Assembly: GCA_040770625.1 (NCBI GenBank)
Contig: JAXGIW010000006.1
Coordinates: 52,051-116,050 of the forward strand
Direction: 5' to 3'
Origin: 58-81 sp012729145
GTDB lineage: Bacteria > Synergistota > Synergistia > Synergistales > Thermovirgaceae
DNA length: 64,000 bases
Shown here: piece after piece, positions 15,259 through 24,376 of the stretch
Layout of the letters: every line of letters starts with the position of its first letter
Position numbering within the stretch: position 1 is the first letter of the stretch
Program-made: the position numbers and the translations under genes
The notes under the pieces: generated by a model
Databases searched by the model: none
Told to the model about the DNA's origin: nothing
What the model saw: only the letters and a program-made list of their open reading frames with translations

Positions 15259-17322
15259 ATGAGCTCTATCGATCTGGGGAAAATCAGGAACATCGGTATT
15301 GCGGCGCACATTGACGCCGGCAAGACCACCACAACGGAGAGGATCCTGTTCTACACGGGCCGGAAGCACAAGCTCGGAGAGGTCCATGAAGGCGCTGCCA
15401 CAATGGACTGGATGGAGCAGGAGAGGGAGCGGGGGATAACAATTACCTCCGCTGCTACGACGTGCCATTGGAAGGGTTATAGCGTCAATATTATTGATAC
15501 GCCCGGCCACGTGGATTTTACCGTAGAGGTCGAAAGGTCCATGAGGGTCCTCGACGGAGCGGTGGCTGTCTTCTGTGCCGTCGGGGGAGTCGAGCCCCAG
15601 TCCGAGACAGTATGGAGGCAGGCCGACAGGTACAGGGTGCCCAGGGTCGCCTTCGTGAACAAGATGGACAGGGTCGGTGCGGATTTCCATCTGGTGGTTT
15701 CCCAGATGAAGGAGCGCCTGGGGGCGAACGCGGTCCCCGTTCAGATCCCTATAGGCTCCGAGGACGGTTTCAGCGGTGTCGTCGACCTGGTGAGGGAGAA
15801 AGCGATAATCTACCACGAGGAACTGGGTGTCGACCCGAAGGTTGTGGATATCCCCGCCGAACTGGCAGAGGACGCGGCCATGGGACGGGATGCCCTCGTG
15901 GAGGCAATGGCGGACCTTGACGAAGATGTAATGACCCTCTACCTGGAGGGCAAGCCCGTACCCGAGGATATCCTCAGGAAGGCCATCAGGAAGGCCACGA
16001 TCGAACTGGCCGTATTTCCCGTCCTCTGCGGGTCGGCCTTCAAGAACAAGGGGGTCCAGGCACTGCTCGACTCGGTTGTGGACTATCTTCCCAGCCCGGT
16101 GGACCTCCCTCCGATCAAGGGCGTACACCCCTCGACAGGGAATACCGAGGAGAGGCATCCTGACCCCGATGGTCCACTCTCGGCACTGGCCTTCAAGATT
16201 GTGGTCGACCCCTTCGTCGGACGTCTTGTCTACTGCAGGATCTATTCGGGGAGGATCAAGAGCGGTTCAAGCATCCTGAACACCTCCACGGGGGGCCGCG
16301 AGAGGGTAGGCAGGATACTCAGGATGCACGCCAACAAGAGAGAGGACATCGAGGAGGCTTCCGCGGGCGAGATAATTGCCCTTCCGGGCCTGAAGGCCAC
16401 CAGGACAGGGGATACCCTGACCGACGAGAAGAAACCCGTTGTCCTTGAGTCGGTGGATTTCCCGGAGCCGGTGGTCCACCTCTCGGTGGAGCCCATGAGC
16501 AAGGCCGACCAGGTCAAGCTCGGCAAGGGACTTTCGGGGCTTTCCGAAGAGGACCCCACCTTCAGGGTCTCCACCAACGAGGAGACGGCCCAGACCATCA
16601 TCTCCGGGATGGGGGAGCTGCACCTCGAGATCATTGTGGACCGGCTCAAGAGGGAGTACGGCGTGGACGTAAGGGTCGGAAGGCCCCAGGTGGCCTACCG
16701 CGAGACGATCAGGAACCCGTCCTCTGGCGAGGGCAAGTTCATCAAGCAGACCGGCGGCAGGGGGCAGTACGGTCACGTGCTTCTTGAGATCGAACCGCTC
16801 CCCGAGGAGAAGGGCTTCGTATTCGAGGACAGGATCGTGGGCGGGGCCATCCCCAGGGAGTACATCCCCGCCGTTCAGAGGGGCATAAACGAGACGGTCT
16901 CCAATGGCGTTCTGGGTGGATTCCCGGTGATCGGTGTGAAGATCTCTCTCGTGGACGGGAGTTTCCACGAGGTGGACAGCTCCGAGATGGCTTTCCGGAT
17001 CGCCGCCTCCATGGCCTTCAAGGAGGCCATGAGATCCGCGAACCCCGTCCTGATGGAGCCGATCATGGAGGTAGAGGTAGTGACCCCCGATGAATACGTG
17101 GGAGACGTGATGGGCGACCTCTCCTCTCGGCGGGGTCACGTGGAGGGGATGGAGATGAGGGGCAACGCCAGGATCGTCAAGTCCTTCGCTCCTCTTTCGG
17201 AGATGTTCGGCTACGCGACGGACCTGAGGAGCAAGACCTCGGGGAGGGCATCCTACTCCATGCAGTTCTCGCACTACGAGGAAGTACCCAGGGAGATCAC
17301 CGAAAAGCTTATCAAGCACTGA
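15259..17322 (+). CDS. fusA: Elongation factor G
   Basis: A translational GTPase that drives translocation, 687 residues. The G motifs are clear: AHIDAGKTTTTERILFYTG (G1), RGITITSAATT (G2), DTPGHVDF (G3) and NKMDRVGAD (G4), with domain IV RGGQYGHV-type and C-terminal SRRGHVEGMEMRGN segments. The ATG at 15259 has GGAG 9 bases upstream. It lies between rpsG and tuf as in the classical str operon, and its codon usage matches its upstream neighbours, unlike tuf. Confidence 0.99.
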   Translation: MSSIDLGKIRNIGIAAHIDAGKTTTTERILFYTGRKHKLGEVHEGAATMDWMEQERERGITITSAATTCHWKGYSVNIIDTPGHVDFTVEVERSMRVLDGAVAVFCAVGGVEPQSETVWRQADRYRVPRVAFVNKMDRVGADFHLVVSQMKERLGANAVPVQIPIGSEDGFSGVVDLVREKAIIYHEELGVDPKVVDIPAELAEDAAMGRDALVEAMADLDEDVMTLYLEGKPVPEDILRKAIRKATIELAVFPVLCGSAFKNKGVQALLDSVVDYLPSPVDLPPIKGVHPSTGNTEERHPDPDGPLSALAFKIVVDPFVGRLVYCRIYSGRIKSGSSILNTSTGGRERVGRILRMHANKREDIEEASAGEIIALPGLKATRTGDTLTDEKKPVVLESVDFPEPVVHLSVEPMSKADQVKLGKGLSGLSEEDPTFRVSTNEETAQTIISGMGELHLEIIVDRLKREYGVDVRVGRPQVAYRETIRNPSSGEGKFIKQTGGRGQYGHVLLEIEPLPEEKGFVFEDRIVGGAIPREYIPAVQRGINETVSNGVLGGFPVIGVKISLVDGSFHEVDSSEMAFRIAASMAFKEAMRSANPVLMEPIMEVEVVTPDEYVGDVMGDLSSRRGHVEGMEMRGNARIVKSFAPLSEMFGYATDLRSKTSGRASYSMQFSHYEEVPREITEKLIKH

Positions 17323-17388
17323 TCTGCCCTGGAAAATCATAGAAAGCAGTTATTTCTGGAAGCAATAAACAAGGGAGGGTTTTACAAG

Positions 17389-18594
17389 ATGGCGAAGGAG
17401 CATTTTGACAGGACGAAGCCGCACCTGAACATAGGAACGATCGGTCACATAGACCATGGCAAGACGACGTTGACGGCGGCGATAACGAAGACGCTGGCGT
17501 CAGTGGGTTGGGCGGATTTCACGCCTTTTGACCAGATTGACAAGGCGCCGGAAGAGCGCGAGCGTGGTATCACGATCAATATAGCCCACGTGGAGTACCA
17601 GACGGAGAAGCGGCACTACGCTCACATAGACTGCCCGGGTCACGCTGACTACATCAAGAACATGATCACCGGAGCGGCCCAGATGGACGGAGCGATCCTG
17701 GTGGTATCGGCGGCAGACGGTCCTATGCCGCAGACGCGGGAGCACGTACTGCTTGCCCGCCAGGTGAACGTGCCTGCGCTGGTGGTATTCATGAACAAGG
17801 TGGACATGGTGGACGACGCGGAACTTCTGGATCTGGTGGAGATGGAGATCAGGGACCTTCTGAACAAGTACGAATTTCCCGGGGACGAAGTGCCGATCAT
17901 CAGGGGATCAGCCCTGAAGGCTCTCGAGAGCGACGAGATGACCCGGGAGAACGAGTGGTGCAAGTCGATCTGGGAGCTGATGGACTCGTGCGACAGCTAC
18001 ATTCCTGAGCCGGTACGTGAAGTGGACAGGCCGTTTTTGATGCCCATCGAGGACGTATTCACCATTACGGGCAGGGGCACTGTTGTGACGGGCAGGGTAG
18101 AGCGCGGAATCATCAAGGGCGGCGACGAAGTGGCTATTATCGGTATGCAGGAAGACATCAAGAAGACGGTTGCCACGTCGCTTGAGATGTTCAGGAAGAT
18201 CCTTGACGACGCGAGGGCAGGGGACAACGTTGGAGTTCTTCTGCGGGGCGTAGGCAAGGACGACGTGGAGCGTGGACAGGTACTGGCGAAGCCTGGCAGC
18301 ATCACGCCCCACAAGCACTTCAAGTCCGAGGTGTACGTACTGAAGAAGGAGGAGGGCGGCCGTCACACGCCGTTCTTCAGCGGTTACAAGCCGCAGTTCT
18401 ACTTCAGGACCACCGACGTGACGGGAGACATCAAGCTGCCCGAAGGTGTCGAGATGGTAATGCCGGGAGACAACGCGACCTTTGAGGTCAAGCTGATCCA
18501 GCCCATCGCCATGGACCAGGGGCTGCGTTTCGCGGTCCGCGAGGGCGGCAGGACCGTCGGCGCCGGCGTCGTCACAGAGATACTCGATAACTGA
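17389..18594 (+). CDS. tuf: Elongation factor Tu
   Basis: Delivers aminoacyl-tRNA to the ribosome. It is 401 residues with GHIDHGKTT (G1), DCPGHADY (G3) and NKVDMVDD (G4). RBS AGGGAGGG lies upstream of the ATG. Codon use is odd: the first ten threonine codons are all ACG and alanine is mostly GCG, whereas rpoB and fusA prefer ACC and GCC. From about 18475 to the stop the usage returns to the local ACC/GCC style. This may reflect recombination with another tuf copy or with foreign DNA. The protein itself looks complete and normal. Confidence 0.99.
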   Translation: MAKEHFDRTKPHLNIGTIGHIDHGKTTLTAAITKTLASVGWADFTPFDQIDKAPEERERGITINIAHVEYQTEKRHYAHIDCPGHADYIKNMITGAAQMDGAILVVSAADGPMPQTREHVLLARQVNVPALVVFMNKVDMVDDAELLDLVEMEIRDLLNKYEFPGDEVPIIRGSALKALESDEMTRENEWCKSIWELMDSCDSYIPEPVREVDRPFLMPIEDVFTITGRGTVVTGRVERGIIKGGDEVAIIGMQEDIKKTVATSLEMFRKILDDARAGDNVGVLLRGVGKDDVERGQVLAKPGSITPHKHFKSEVYVLKKEEGGRHTPFFSGYKPQFYFRTTDVTGDIKLPEGVEMVMPGDNATFEVKLIQPIAMDQGLRFAVREGGRTVGAGVVTEILDN

Positions 18595-18614
18595 TCCAGG
18601 GGGAGGAAGTCACA

Positions 18615-18920
18615 GTGGCAAAGAAGATCCGGATCAAGCTCAAGGCGTTCGACCACAGGGCACTGGACTCCTCCGCGTTCCAGATAGCGGAGACGGCACA
18701 GCGTACGGGGGCCAAGGTTTCCGGGCCTATCCCCCTTCCTACGGAAGTGAACAAGTACACGGTCCTCAAGTCGCCGCACAAGGACAAGGACGCAAGGGAG
18801 CAGTTTGAAATGAGGACTCATAAGCGGCTCATCGACATTATCGACCCGACGCAGAAGACCATGGAGTCGCTTATGCAGCTGAATCTCCCCTCCGGAGTTG
18901 ATATCCAGATCAAGCTTTAA
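18615..18920 (+). CDS. rpsJ: 30S ribosomal protein S10
   Basis: A small-subunit head protein of 101 residues, also known as NusE, which takes part in antitermination. It starts MAKKIRIKLKAFDHRALD with a GTG at 18615, 8 bases after GGGAGG. It contains the conserved SGPIPLPTEVNKYTVLKSPHK loop region and the MRTHKRLIDI segment. First gene of the S10 cluster, 20 bases after tuf. Confidence 0.99.
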   Translation: MAKKIRIKLKAFDHRALDSSAFQIAETAQRTGAKVSGPIPLPTEVNKYTVLKSPHKDKDAREQFEMRTHKRLIDIIDPTQKTMESLMQLNLPSGVDIQIKL

Positions 18921-18948
18921 TGGGGAGCAATGAGCTGAAAGGAGAGAG

Positions 18949-19596
18949 ATGGTACTGATGGGTATGGGAATTCTAGGTCGCAAGCTGGGAATGACCCAGA
19001 TCTTCGACGAAAAGGGGCAGTCAGTCCCGGTAACAGTTGTCGAGGCAGGTCCGTGCAGTGTCGTAGCGGTCAAGAGTGATGCTGCCGACGGTTACACCGC
19101 CCTGAGCCTGTCCTTTGGGGACATCAAGCCGTCAAAGCTCAACAGGCCTGACAGGGGTGTCTTCGAGAAGAAGGGTCTCGAGCCCAAGAGGTGGATCCGC
19201 GAGTTCAGGGTGGAAGACACCGACGGCTACGAAGTGGGCAGTGTTGTCTCCGTCGAACTCTTCGAGACCGGCGACGTGGTGGATGTTACCGGACGGAGCA
19301 AGGGAAAGGGATTTGCCGGCGTTATCAAGCGGCATCACTTCGGAGGCGGGCCGGCAAGTCACGGCGCTTCAAAGTTTCACCGGGAGCCAGGTTCTGCCGG
19401 GGCAAGCAGCTTCCCGGGTCATATCTTCAAGGGAAAGACAATGCCGGGAAGGATGGGCGGCGAACGGGTAACGGTCAAGAACCTGTCCATAGCCGGCGTT
19501 GATCCTGAAAACAACCTTCTGCTGATCAGGGGCGCCGTTCCAGGACCAAGGAACGGGCTCGTGATGATCCGCAGGCAGGTTGGGGCACCACGGTAA
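18949..19596 (+). CDS. rplC: 50S ribosomal protein L3
   Basis: An early assembly protein near the peptidyl transferase centre. The conserved N terminus is GILGRKLGMTQIFDEKG and the central loop is HHFGGGPASHGASKFHREPGS, which reaches the active site. Three ATG codons compete (18949, 18958, 18964); AAAGGAG at 18938-18944 supports 18949 at short spacing, or 18958 at long spacing. With the first the protein is 215 residues. Confidence 0.97.
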   Translation: MVLMGMGILGRKLGMTQIFDEKGQSVPVTVVEAGPCSVVAVKSDAADGYTALSLSFGDIKPSKLNRPDRGVFEKKGLEPKRWIREFRVEDTDGYEVGSVVSVELFETGDVVDVTGRSKGKGFAGVIKRHHFGGGPASHGASKFHREPGSAGASSFPGHIFKGKTMPGRMGGERVTVKNLSIAGVDPENNLLLIRGAVPGPRNGLVMIRRQVGAPR

Positions 19597-19611
19597 GGAG
19601 GCAGCGGAGCT

Positions 19612-20238
19612 ATGCCGACTGTGAAAGTAATCAATTTCAAGGGAGAGATCATCGGCGAGGAGAGCCTTTCCGATTCCGTCTTCGCGGCTCCCGTCCATGT
19701 TCCGGCCATGCACCAGGTGGTGGTGGCCCAGCAGGCCAACGCCAGGCAGGGCACCCACTCCACCAAGACCCGCGGAGAGGTCCGCGGAGGCGGCAGGAAG
19801 CCATGGAGACAGAAACATACCGGAAGGGCCAGGCACGGTAGCAGAAGGTCCCCCATATGGGTGGGCGGAGGGATAACCCATGGGCCACACCCCAGGGACT
19901 ATCACCAGAAGGTCAACAAAAAGGTCAGAAGACTTGCCCTGAAGAGCGCACTTTCACTGAAAGTCAGCGAGGGCAGCCTTGTACTGCTGGACAGCATCGA
20001 CATCGAGAAGCCCAGCACCAAGGTAATGGCATCCTTCCTGTCGGAGATCGATGCGGGCAAGAAGGTCCTGATCATGGTGGGCGAGAGCAGTCCGGCTATC
20101 TACAAGTCGGCCTCGAACATCCCCGGGACGATGGTCCTCCACGTGGACAGCATCAATGTCTACGACATCCTGAACCACAACAGGATGGTCCTGACAATGG
20201 ACGCTGCCAGGAAGATCGAGGAGGTGTACGGGGCATGA
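19612..20238 (+). CDS. rplD: 50S ribosomal protein L4
   Basis: A large-subunit protein with a loop lining the exit tunnel, 208 residues. The tunnel loop region STKTRGEVRGGGRKPWRQK is conserved, as is the WVGGGITHGPHPRDY segment. In E. coli L4 represses the S10 operon leader; no such leader can be recognised here. The stop overlaps the rplW start (ATGA). Confidence 0.98.
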   Translation: MPTVKVINFKGEIIGEESLSDSVFAAPVHVPAMHQVVVAQQANARQGTHSTKTRGEVRGGGRKPWRQKHTGRARHGSRRSPIWVGGGITHGPHPRDYHQKVNKKVRRLALKSALSLKVSEGSLVLLDSIDIEKPSTKVMASFLSEIDAGKKVLIMVGESSPAIYKSASNIPGTMVLHVDSINVYDILNHNRMVLTMDAARKIEEVYGA

Positions 20239-20531
20239 AGGCGCTGCCGCAGGATATCATTCTGAGGCCGGTCATCACTGAAAAGAGCAGCCGGCTGATG
20301 GAGCAGAACAAGTATACTTTCGAAGTCCACCCCCGGGCCAACAAGATCGAGGTCAGGGACGCCGTGTCCTCTCTCTTCAAGGTCAAGGTGGTCAAGGTCA
20401 GCACTATCTACGTAAGGCCAAAACCGAAGAGGATGGGCGCCTTCCTGGGCAAGTCCAGGTCCTGGAAGAAAGCCATCGTGACCGTCGCGGCCGGTGAGCG
20501 CATCGAGTTCTTCGAAGGCGCCAACGCGTAG
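20235..20531 (+). CDS. rplW: 50S ribosomal protein L23
   Basis: A tunnel-exit protein that docks SRP and trigger factor, 98 residues. It has the family motif DIILRPVITEKSSRLMEQNKYTF, broken here for brevity, and the KVKVVKVSTIYVRPKPKR segment. The ATG at 20235 overlaps the rplD stop by four bases; the longer frame upstream is only an out-of-frame extension inside rplD. Confidence 0.97.
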   Translation: MKALPQDIILRPVITEKSSRLMEQNKYTFEVHPRANKIEVRDAVSSLFKVKVVKVSTIYVRPKPKRMGAFLGKSRSWKKAIVTVAAGERIEFFEGANA

Positions 20532-20550
20532 GCGGGGAGGTATCAAGAAG

Positions 20551-21378
20551 ATGGGTATCAAAAAATACAAGGCCTATACGCCGGGACGCAGGACCATGAC
20601 GACCTCCTCTTTCGAGGAGATCACCAGGACCGAACCAGAGAGATCCCTCGTGGAGTCTCTGAAGAAGACCGGCGGTCGCAACAACCTCGGAAGGATCACC
20701 ATGAGACACCGGGGAGGCGGCTCAAAGCGGCTCTACAGGATCATCGACTTCAGGCGCAACAAGATAGGGATCCCCGGTAAGGTCGCATCGATCGAGTACG
20801 ATCCCAACCGCTCTGCCAGGATCGCCCTGATCAATTATGCCGACGGCGAGAAGAGATACATTCTCGCACCCGTTGGCCTCGGGGTCGGGGACACCATCAC
20901 GGCAGGACCGGATTCGGACATTCGCCCCGGGAATGCCCTCAAGCTCAGGGATATCCCTGTGGGAACCTTCATCCACAACATCGAACTCGAGCCGGGCCGC
21001 GGCGGTGTACTGGTCAGATCGGCAGGAACTTCGGCACAGCTCATGGCCAAGGAGGGCAAGAAGGCCTTCATCAGGCTTCCCAGTGGGGAGCTCCGTCTGG
21101 CCCTGCTTGAGTGCATGGCAACTATCGGACAGATAGGCAACGAGGACCATGAGAACCTCACTAGCGGCAAGGCTGGAAAGACCCGCTGGCTGGGCAGGCG
21201 GCCTCACGTCAGAGGCATGGTCATGAACCCCGTAGACCACCCCATGGGCGGTGGAGAGGGGCGGAGCAAGTCGCACAAGCATCCGGTATCTCCTTGGGGG
21301 ACGCCCGCCAAGGGGTACAGAACCCGTAAACGCAAGCCGTCGGACAAGTTCATCGTACGGCGCCGTTACGAGAAGTAG
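20551..21378 (+). CDS. rplB: 50S ribosomal protein L2
   Basis: Needed for subunit association and peptidyl transferase assembly, 275 residues. The N terminus MGIKKYKAYTPGRRTM and the C-terminal loop VDHPMGGGEGRSKSHKHPVS, with the conserved functional histidine, are present. The start at 20551 has GGGGAGG 10 bases upstream. Confidence 0.99.
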   Translation: MGIKKYKAYTPGRRTMTTSSFEEITRTEPERSLVESLKKTGGRNNLGRITMRHRGGGSKRLYRIIDFRRNKIGIPGKVASIEYDPNRSARIALINYADGEKRYILAPVGLGVGDTITAGPDSDIRPGNALKLRDIPVGTFIHNIELEPGRGGVLVRSAGTSAQLMAKEGKKAFIRLPSGELRLALLECMATIGQIGNEDHENLTSGKAGKTRWLGRRPHVRGMVMNPVDHPMGGGEGRSKSHKHPVSPWGTPAKGYRTRKRKPSDKFIVRRRYEK

Positions 21379-21396
21379 TGGTAGGGAGGGACGGAA

Positions 21397-21678
21397 ATGG
21401 CTCGTTCCACGAAGAAGGGACCCTTTGTCGAGCAGAAGCTTCTCCGCAAGGTAGAGGCCATGAACGAAGAAGGCAAGAAAAGAGTCATCAAGACGTGGTC
21501 CAGGCGTTCCACCATCGTTCCGGATATGATCGGGCACACCATCGCCGTGCACAACGGCAGGACCCATATCCCGATCTTTATAAGCGAGAACATGGTTGGT
21601 CACAAGCTTGGGGAGTTCGCTCCCACGCGCAAGTTCGGCGGTCACGCCGGGCAGGAACGCTCCACCCGCGTCCGTTAG
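21397..21678 (+). CDS. rpsS: 30S ribosomal protein S19
   Basis: A head protein that touches A-site tRNA and S13, 93 residues. The start MARSTKKGPFVEQKLL and the conserved NGRTHIPIFISENMVGHKLG segment identify it. GGGAGGG precedes the ATG. It is 18 bases after rplB and 12 before rplV. Confidence 0.99.
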   Translation: MARSTKKGPFVEQKLLRKVEAMNEEGKKRVIKTWSRRSTIVPDMIGHTIAVHNGRTHIPIFISENMVGHKLGEFAPTRKFGGHAGQERSTRVR

Positions 21679-21690
21679 GAGGGGCTTTTT

Positions 21691-22023
21691 ATGGAAGCTA
21701 AAGCCATTGCAAGGCAGGTGCGACTTTCGCCCACAAAATCGAGGCAGGTCCTTACGCTGATCAGGGGGAAGAAGGCCGGTCAGGCCCTTGATACGCTCCG
21801 GTTCACCCCGAAGAAGGCGGCCAGGGTCGTCGAGAAGGTTCTGAAGAGCGCGATCGCCAATGCCGAGCATAACTATGGAATGGATATGGATCGACTGGTT
21901 GTTGTAAAGGCCTACGCCGACCAGGGTCCATCTATGAAGCGCTGGCAGCCGGTCTCGATGGGCAGGGTGCATGCCTACAAGCATCGTACCAGCCATATCA
22001 CCGTAGTGGTTGCAGAGCGCTAA
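21691..22023 (+). CDS. rplV: 50S ribosomal protein L22
   Basis: A tunnel-lining protein of 110 residues. It has the typical KAIARQVRLSPTKSRQVL N terminus and the C-terminal beta-hairpin region KRWQPVSMGRVHAYKHRTSH, where macrolide-resistance changes map in other bacteria. AGGAGG precedes the ATG. Confidence 0.99.
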   Translation: MEAKAIARQVRLSPTKSRQVLTLIRGKKAGQALDTLRFTPKKAARVVEKVLKSAIANAEHNYGMDMDRLVVVKAYADQGPSMKRWQPVSMGRVHAYKHRTSHITVVVAER

Positions 22024-22036
22024 GGAGGGTTGACCG

Positions 22037-22705
22037 TTGGGCCAGAAAGTACACCCTGTTGGGTATCGCCTTGGAATAGTGCGCGACTGGGAATCGAGAT
22101 GGTACGCGGGCCGCAAGGATTACGCGGAGAAACTGCATGAGGACCTGAAGCTCAGGGAGTGGATCGTCAAAAGGTGGTCTCACGCAGGCATCTCGAAGAT
22201 AGAGATCGAACGTATAGGCAAGGTCATCCGGTTCACGATCTGGACCGCGCGACCCGGTGTAGTCATAGGGAAGGGCGGCACGGAGATCCAGAAGGTCAGG
22301 GAGGAGATCCAGGAGTTGACGGGCAACAAGATCATGATCAACGTCCAGGAGATCAAGAGCCCCGACAAGGAAGCCCAGGTCGTGGCTGAAGGGGTCGCTT
22401 CGGCCCTGGAGAGGCGGGTTAGCTTCCGCCGGGCCATGAAGCAGTCCATCTTCCGTGCCATGAAATCCGGTGCCGACGGGATCAAGGTCCAGTGCAGCGG
22501 AAGGCTTGGCGGCGCCGAGATCGCCAGGACCGAGTGGTACCTTGAGGGTCGTCTGCCTCTATCCACTCTGAGGGCCGATATCGATTACGGTTTCGCCGAA
22601 GCCCGGACAATATACGGTGTGATAGGTATCAAGGTCTGGATCAACAAAGGTCAGGCCGTGAGGCCTGCTCCTGCCGGAAGCCAGGAACCTGTCGAGAGGG
22701 GGTAG
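22037..22705 (+). CDS. rpsC: 30S ribosomal protein S3
   Basis: A mRNA-entry-channel protein of 222 residues. The N terminus is MGQKVHPVGYRLGIVRDWES, followed by a KH domain with the GxxG loop GKGGTEI. The C-terminal domain contains CSGRLGGAEIARTEW. It begins with TTG at 22037 after TAAGGAGGG. Confidence 0.99.
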   Translation: MGQKVHPVGYRLGIVRDWESRWYAGRKDYAEKLHEDLKLREWIVKRWSHAGISKIEIERIGKVIRFTIWTARPGVVIGKGGTEIQKVREEIQELTGNKIMINVQEIKSPDKEAQVVAEGVASALERRVSFRRAMKQSIFRAMKSGADGIKVQCSGRLGGAEIARTEWYLEGRLPLSTLRADIDYGFAEARTIYGVIGIKVWINKGQAVRPAPAGSQEPVERG

Positions 22706-22711
22706 AAGGAC

Positions 22712-23134
22712 ATGCTTATGCCGAAAAGGGTCAAATACCGCAAGCCTTTCCGACGCCCCTTGAGCGGTATGGCCAAGGGGGGCAAGACAGTTGCCTTCGG
22801 AGAGTACGGCCTTCAGGCCCTTGAGTGTGCCTGGATAACCGCCCGGCAGATCGAGGCCGCCCGTGTGGCGATCTCCCGTAAGATGAAGAAGGGTGGCAAG
22901 ACCTGGATCAGGATATTCCCGGACCACCCCTTCACCAAGAAGCCCCTTGAGACACGTATGGGCAAGGGAAAGGGCAATCCGGAGTTCTGGGTAGCCCCCG
23001 TACGGAGAGGGAGGATCATGTTCGAAATAGCGGGAGTCCCAAGGGAAGTGGCAGAAAAGGCTTTTCTCACGGCATCTCACAAGCTGCCGATCAAGGTCCG
23101 CCTGGTAACCCGGGAAGGAATGGGTGGTGAATAA
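22712..23134 (+). CDS. rplP: 50S ribosomal protein L16
   Basis: Organises the A-site side of the large subunit. The start MLMPKRVKYRKPFRR is family-typical; the second ATG (22718) has the better distance to AGAAGGA and may be the real start. The conserved RIFPDHPFTKKPLETRMGKG and GNPEFWVAPVRRGR segments are present. 140 residues from the first ATG. Confidence 0.98.
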   Translation: MLMPKRVKYRKPFRRPLSGMAKGGKTVAFGEYGLQALECAWITARQIEAARVAISRKMKKGGKTWIRIFPDHPFTKKPLETRMGKGKGNPEFWVAPVRRGRIMFEIAGVPREVAEKAFLTASHKLPIKVRLVTREGMGGE

Positions 23135-23136
23135 GG

Positions 23137-23343
23137 ATGAATGCCAGGGAACTGCGCGAATTGTCCTTAGATGAACTGAACGACAAGCACAGACAGTTCA
23201 AGGAAGAACTTTTCAATCTCCGGTTCCAGCATGCCATAGGCCAGCTTGGGAACACCGGGCGCATCGGAGAGGTCAAGAGATCCATCGCCAGGGTTCTTAC
23301 CGTTATGCGGGAGAAGGAGATCGGGCTCAAACGCCCGGTGTAG
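23137..23343 (+). CDS. rpmC: 50S ribosomal protein L29
   Basis: A small two-helix protein at the tunnel exit, 68 residues. It has the family pattern ARELRELSLDELNDK...LFNLRFQHAIGQL...IARVLTVMREKE. It starts two bases after the rplP stop. Confidence 0.98.
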   Translation: MNARELRELSLDELNDKHRQFKEELFNLRFQHAIGQLGNTGRIGEVKRSIARVLTVMREKEIGLKRPV

Positions 23344-23356
23344 GGGGGAACTCGGG

Positions 23357-23650
23357 ATGAATGAAAGAACCATCTCCAGAAAGACAAGAGTCGGTACCGT
23401 CGTCAGCGACCGTATGGAAAAGACGGTGGTCATCAAGGTTGACCGCATGGCCAAGCACTCCCTTTACGGCAAGCCCGTCCTGAGGAGCAAGAAGTTCATG
23501 GCCCATGACGAGGAAGAGACCTGCCGCATCGGGGACAAGATAAGGATCGAGGAGACTCGCCCCCTTAGCCGACACAAGCGGTGGAAGGTTGTCGAGATAA
23601 TCGAGAGGGCACCAGTCCTCGGCGGCAGCCAGGATAAGGAGGCGCAGTAG
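23357..23650 (+). CDS. rpsQ: 30S ribosomal protein S17
   Basis: An OB-fold 16S rRNA binder, 97 residues. It carries RVGTVVSDRMEKTVVIKVDR and the KKFMAHDEEETCRIGDKI segment. The ATG at 23357 is used; a longer frame to the left runs into rpmC out of frame. The TAG stop directly abuts rplN. Confidence 0.98.
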   Translation: MNERTISRKTRVGTVVSDRMEKTVVIKVDRMAKHSLYGKPVLRSKKFMAHDEEETCRIGDKIRIEETRPLSRHKRWKVVEIIERAPVLGGSQDKEAQ

Positions 23651-24019
23651 ATGATCCAGCTGCGGACGGTTATGAAGGTCGCCGACAACTCAGGCGCCAA
23701 GAAGATAATGTGCATCCAGGTCCTGGGGGGGAGCAGGAAACGTTACGCCTCTGTCGGTGACATAGTGGTGGCCTCCGTCAAGGAAGCCATCCCCAACAGC
23801 AACGCCGGCAAGGGCGATGTGGTCAAGGCCGTTGTCGTCAGGACCAAAAAAGAGGTCCGAAGGAAAGACGGTTCCTACGTCAGGTTCGATGACAACGCGG
23901 CGGTGCTCATCGACAACAACGGCGACCCCAGGGGTACCAGGATCTTCGGCCCTGTGGCCCGCGAGCTCAGGGAGAAGCGGTTCATGAGGATCGTCTCCCT
24001 TGCTCCGGAAGTTGTTTAG
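23651..24019 (+). CDS. rplN: 50S ribosomal protein L14
   Basis: An intersubunit-face protein of 122 residues, the standard length. MIQLRTVMKVADNSGAKKI and the RGTRIFGPVARELREK C-terminal region are diagnostic. The ATG follows the rpsQ stop with no gap, so the two are likely coupled. Confidence 0.99.
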   Translation: MIQLRTVMKVADNSGAKKIMCIQVLGGSRKRYASVGDIVVASVKEAIPNSNAGKGDVVKAVVVRTKKEVRRKDGSYVRFDDNAAVLIDNNGDPRGTRIFGPVARELREKRFMRIVSLAPEVV

Positions 24020-24031
24020 GAGGAATTGGCG

Positions 24032-24358
24032 ATGAGCAAGATCAGGATCAGAAAGGGAGACCGGGTACAGGTCATATCCGGCAAGGACAAGGGAAAAGAG
24101 GGGAAGGTCCTTCGCTGTTTCCCGGCCAGGGATCTTGTTCTGGTCGAGGGAGTCAACGTGGTCACCAAGCACGTGAAACCTTCGGCCAAGAACCCTCAGA
24201 GCGGGATAGTCAAGCAGGAGGCTCCCATTTACTCCAGCAAGGTCAAGCTCGTCTGTACGGCCTGCGGCGCCGCGACCAGGGTCGGAAGGGCCTTTCTTGA
24301 GGACGGACGGAAGGTCCGTGTTTGCAAGAAGTGCGGCGAGATAATCGATAAGGTGTAG
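24032..24358 (+). CDS. rplX: 50S ribosomal protein L24
   Basis: An assembly initiator with an N-terminal KOW motif (KGDRVQVISGKDKGKEGKVL), 108 residues. The ATG at 24032 lies 8 bases after AGGAGG (24018-24023); an upstream TTG at 24026 is too close to the site. The C-terminal part has a CTACG...CKKCG zinc-binding pair, the zinc-retaining form of L24. Confidence 0.97.
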   Translation: MSKIRIRKGDRVQVISGKDKGKEGKVLRCFPARDLVLVEGVNVVTKHVKPSAKNPQSGIVKQEAPIYSSKVKLVCTACGAATRVGRAFLEDGRKVRVCKKCGEIIDKV

Positions 24359-24376
24359 TGGGGAGGCGACTTGACG

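Noticed and set aside
20722..22116. Minus-strand open frame of 464 codons
   Set aside because: Antisense to rplB, rpsS and rplV, which are certain genes. No recognisable domain.
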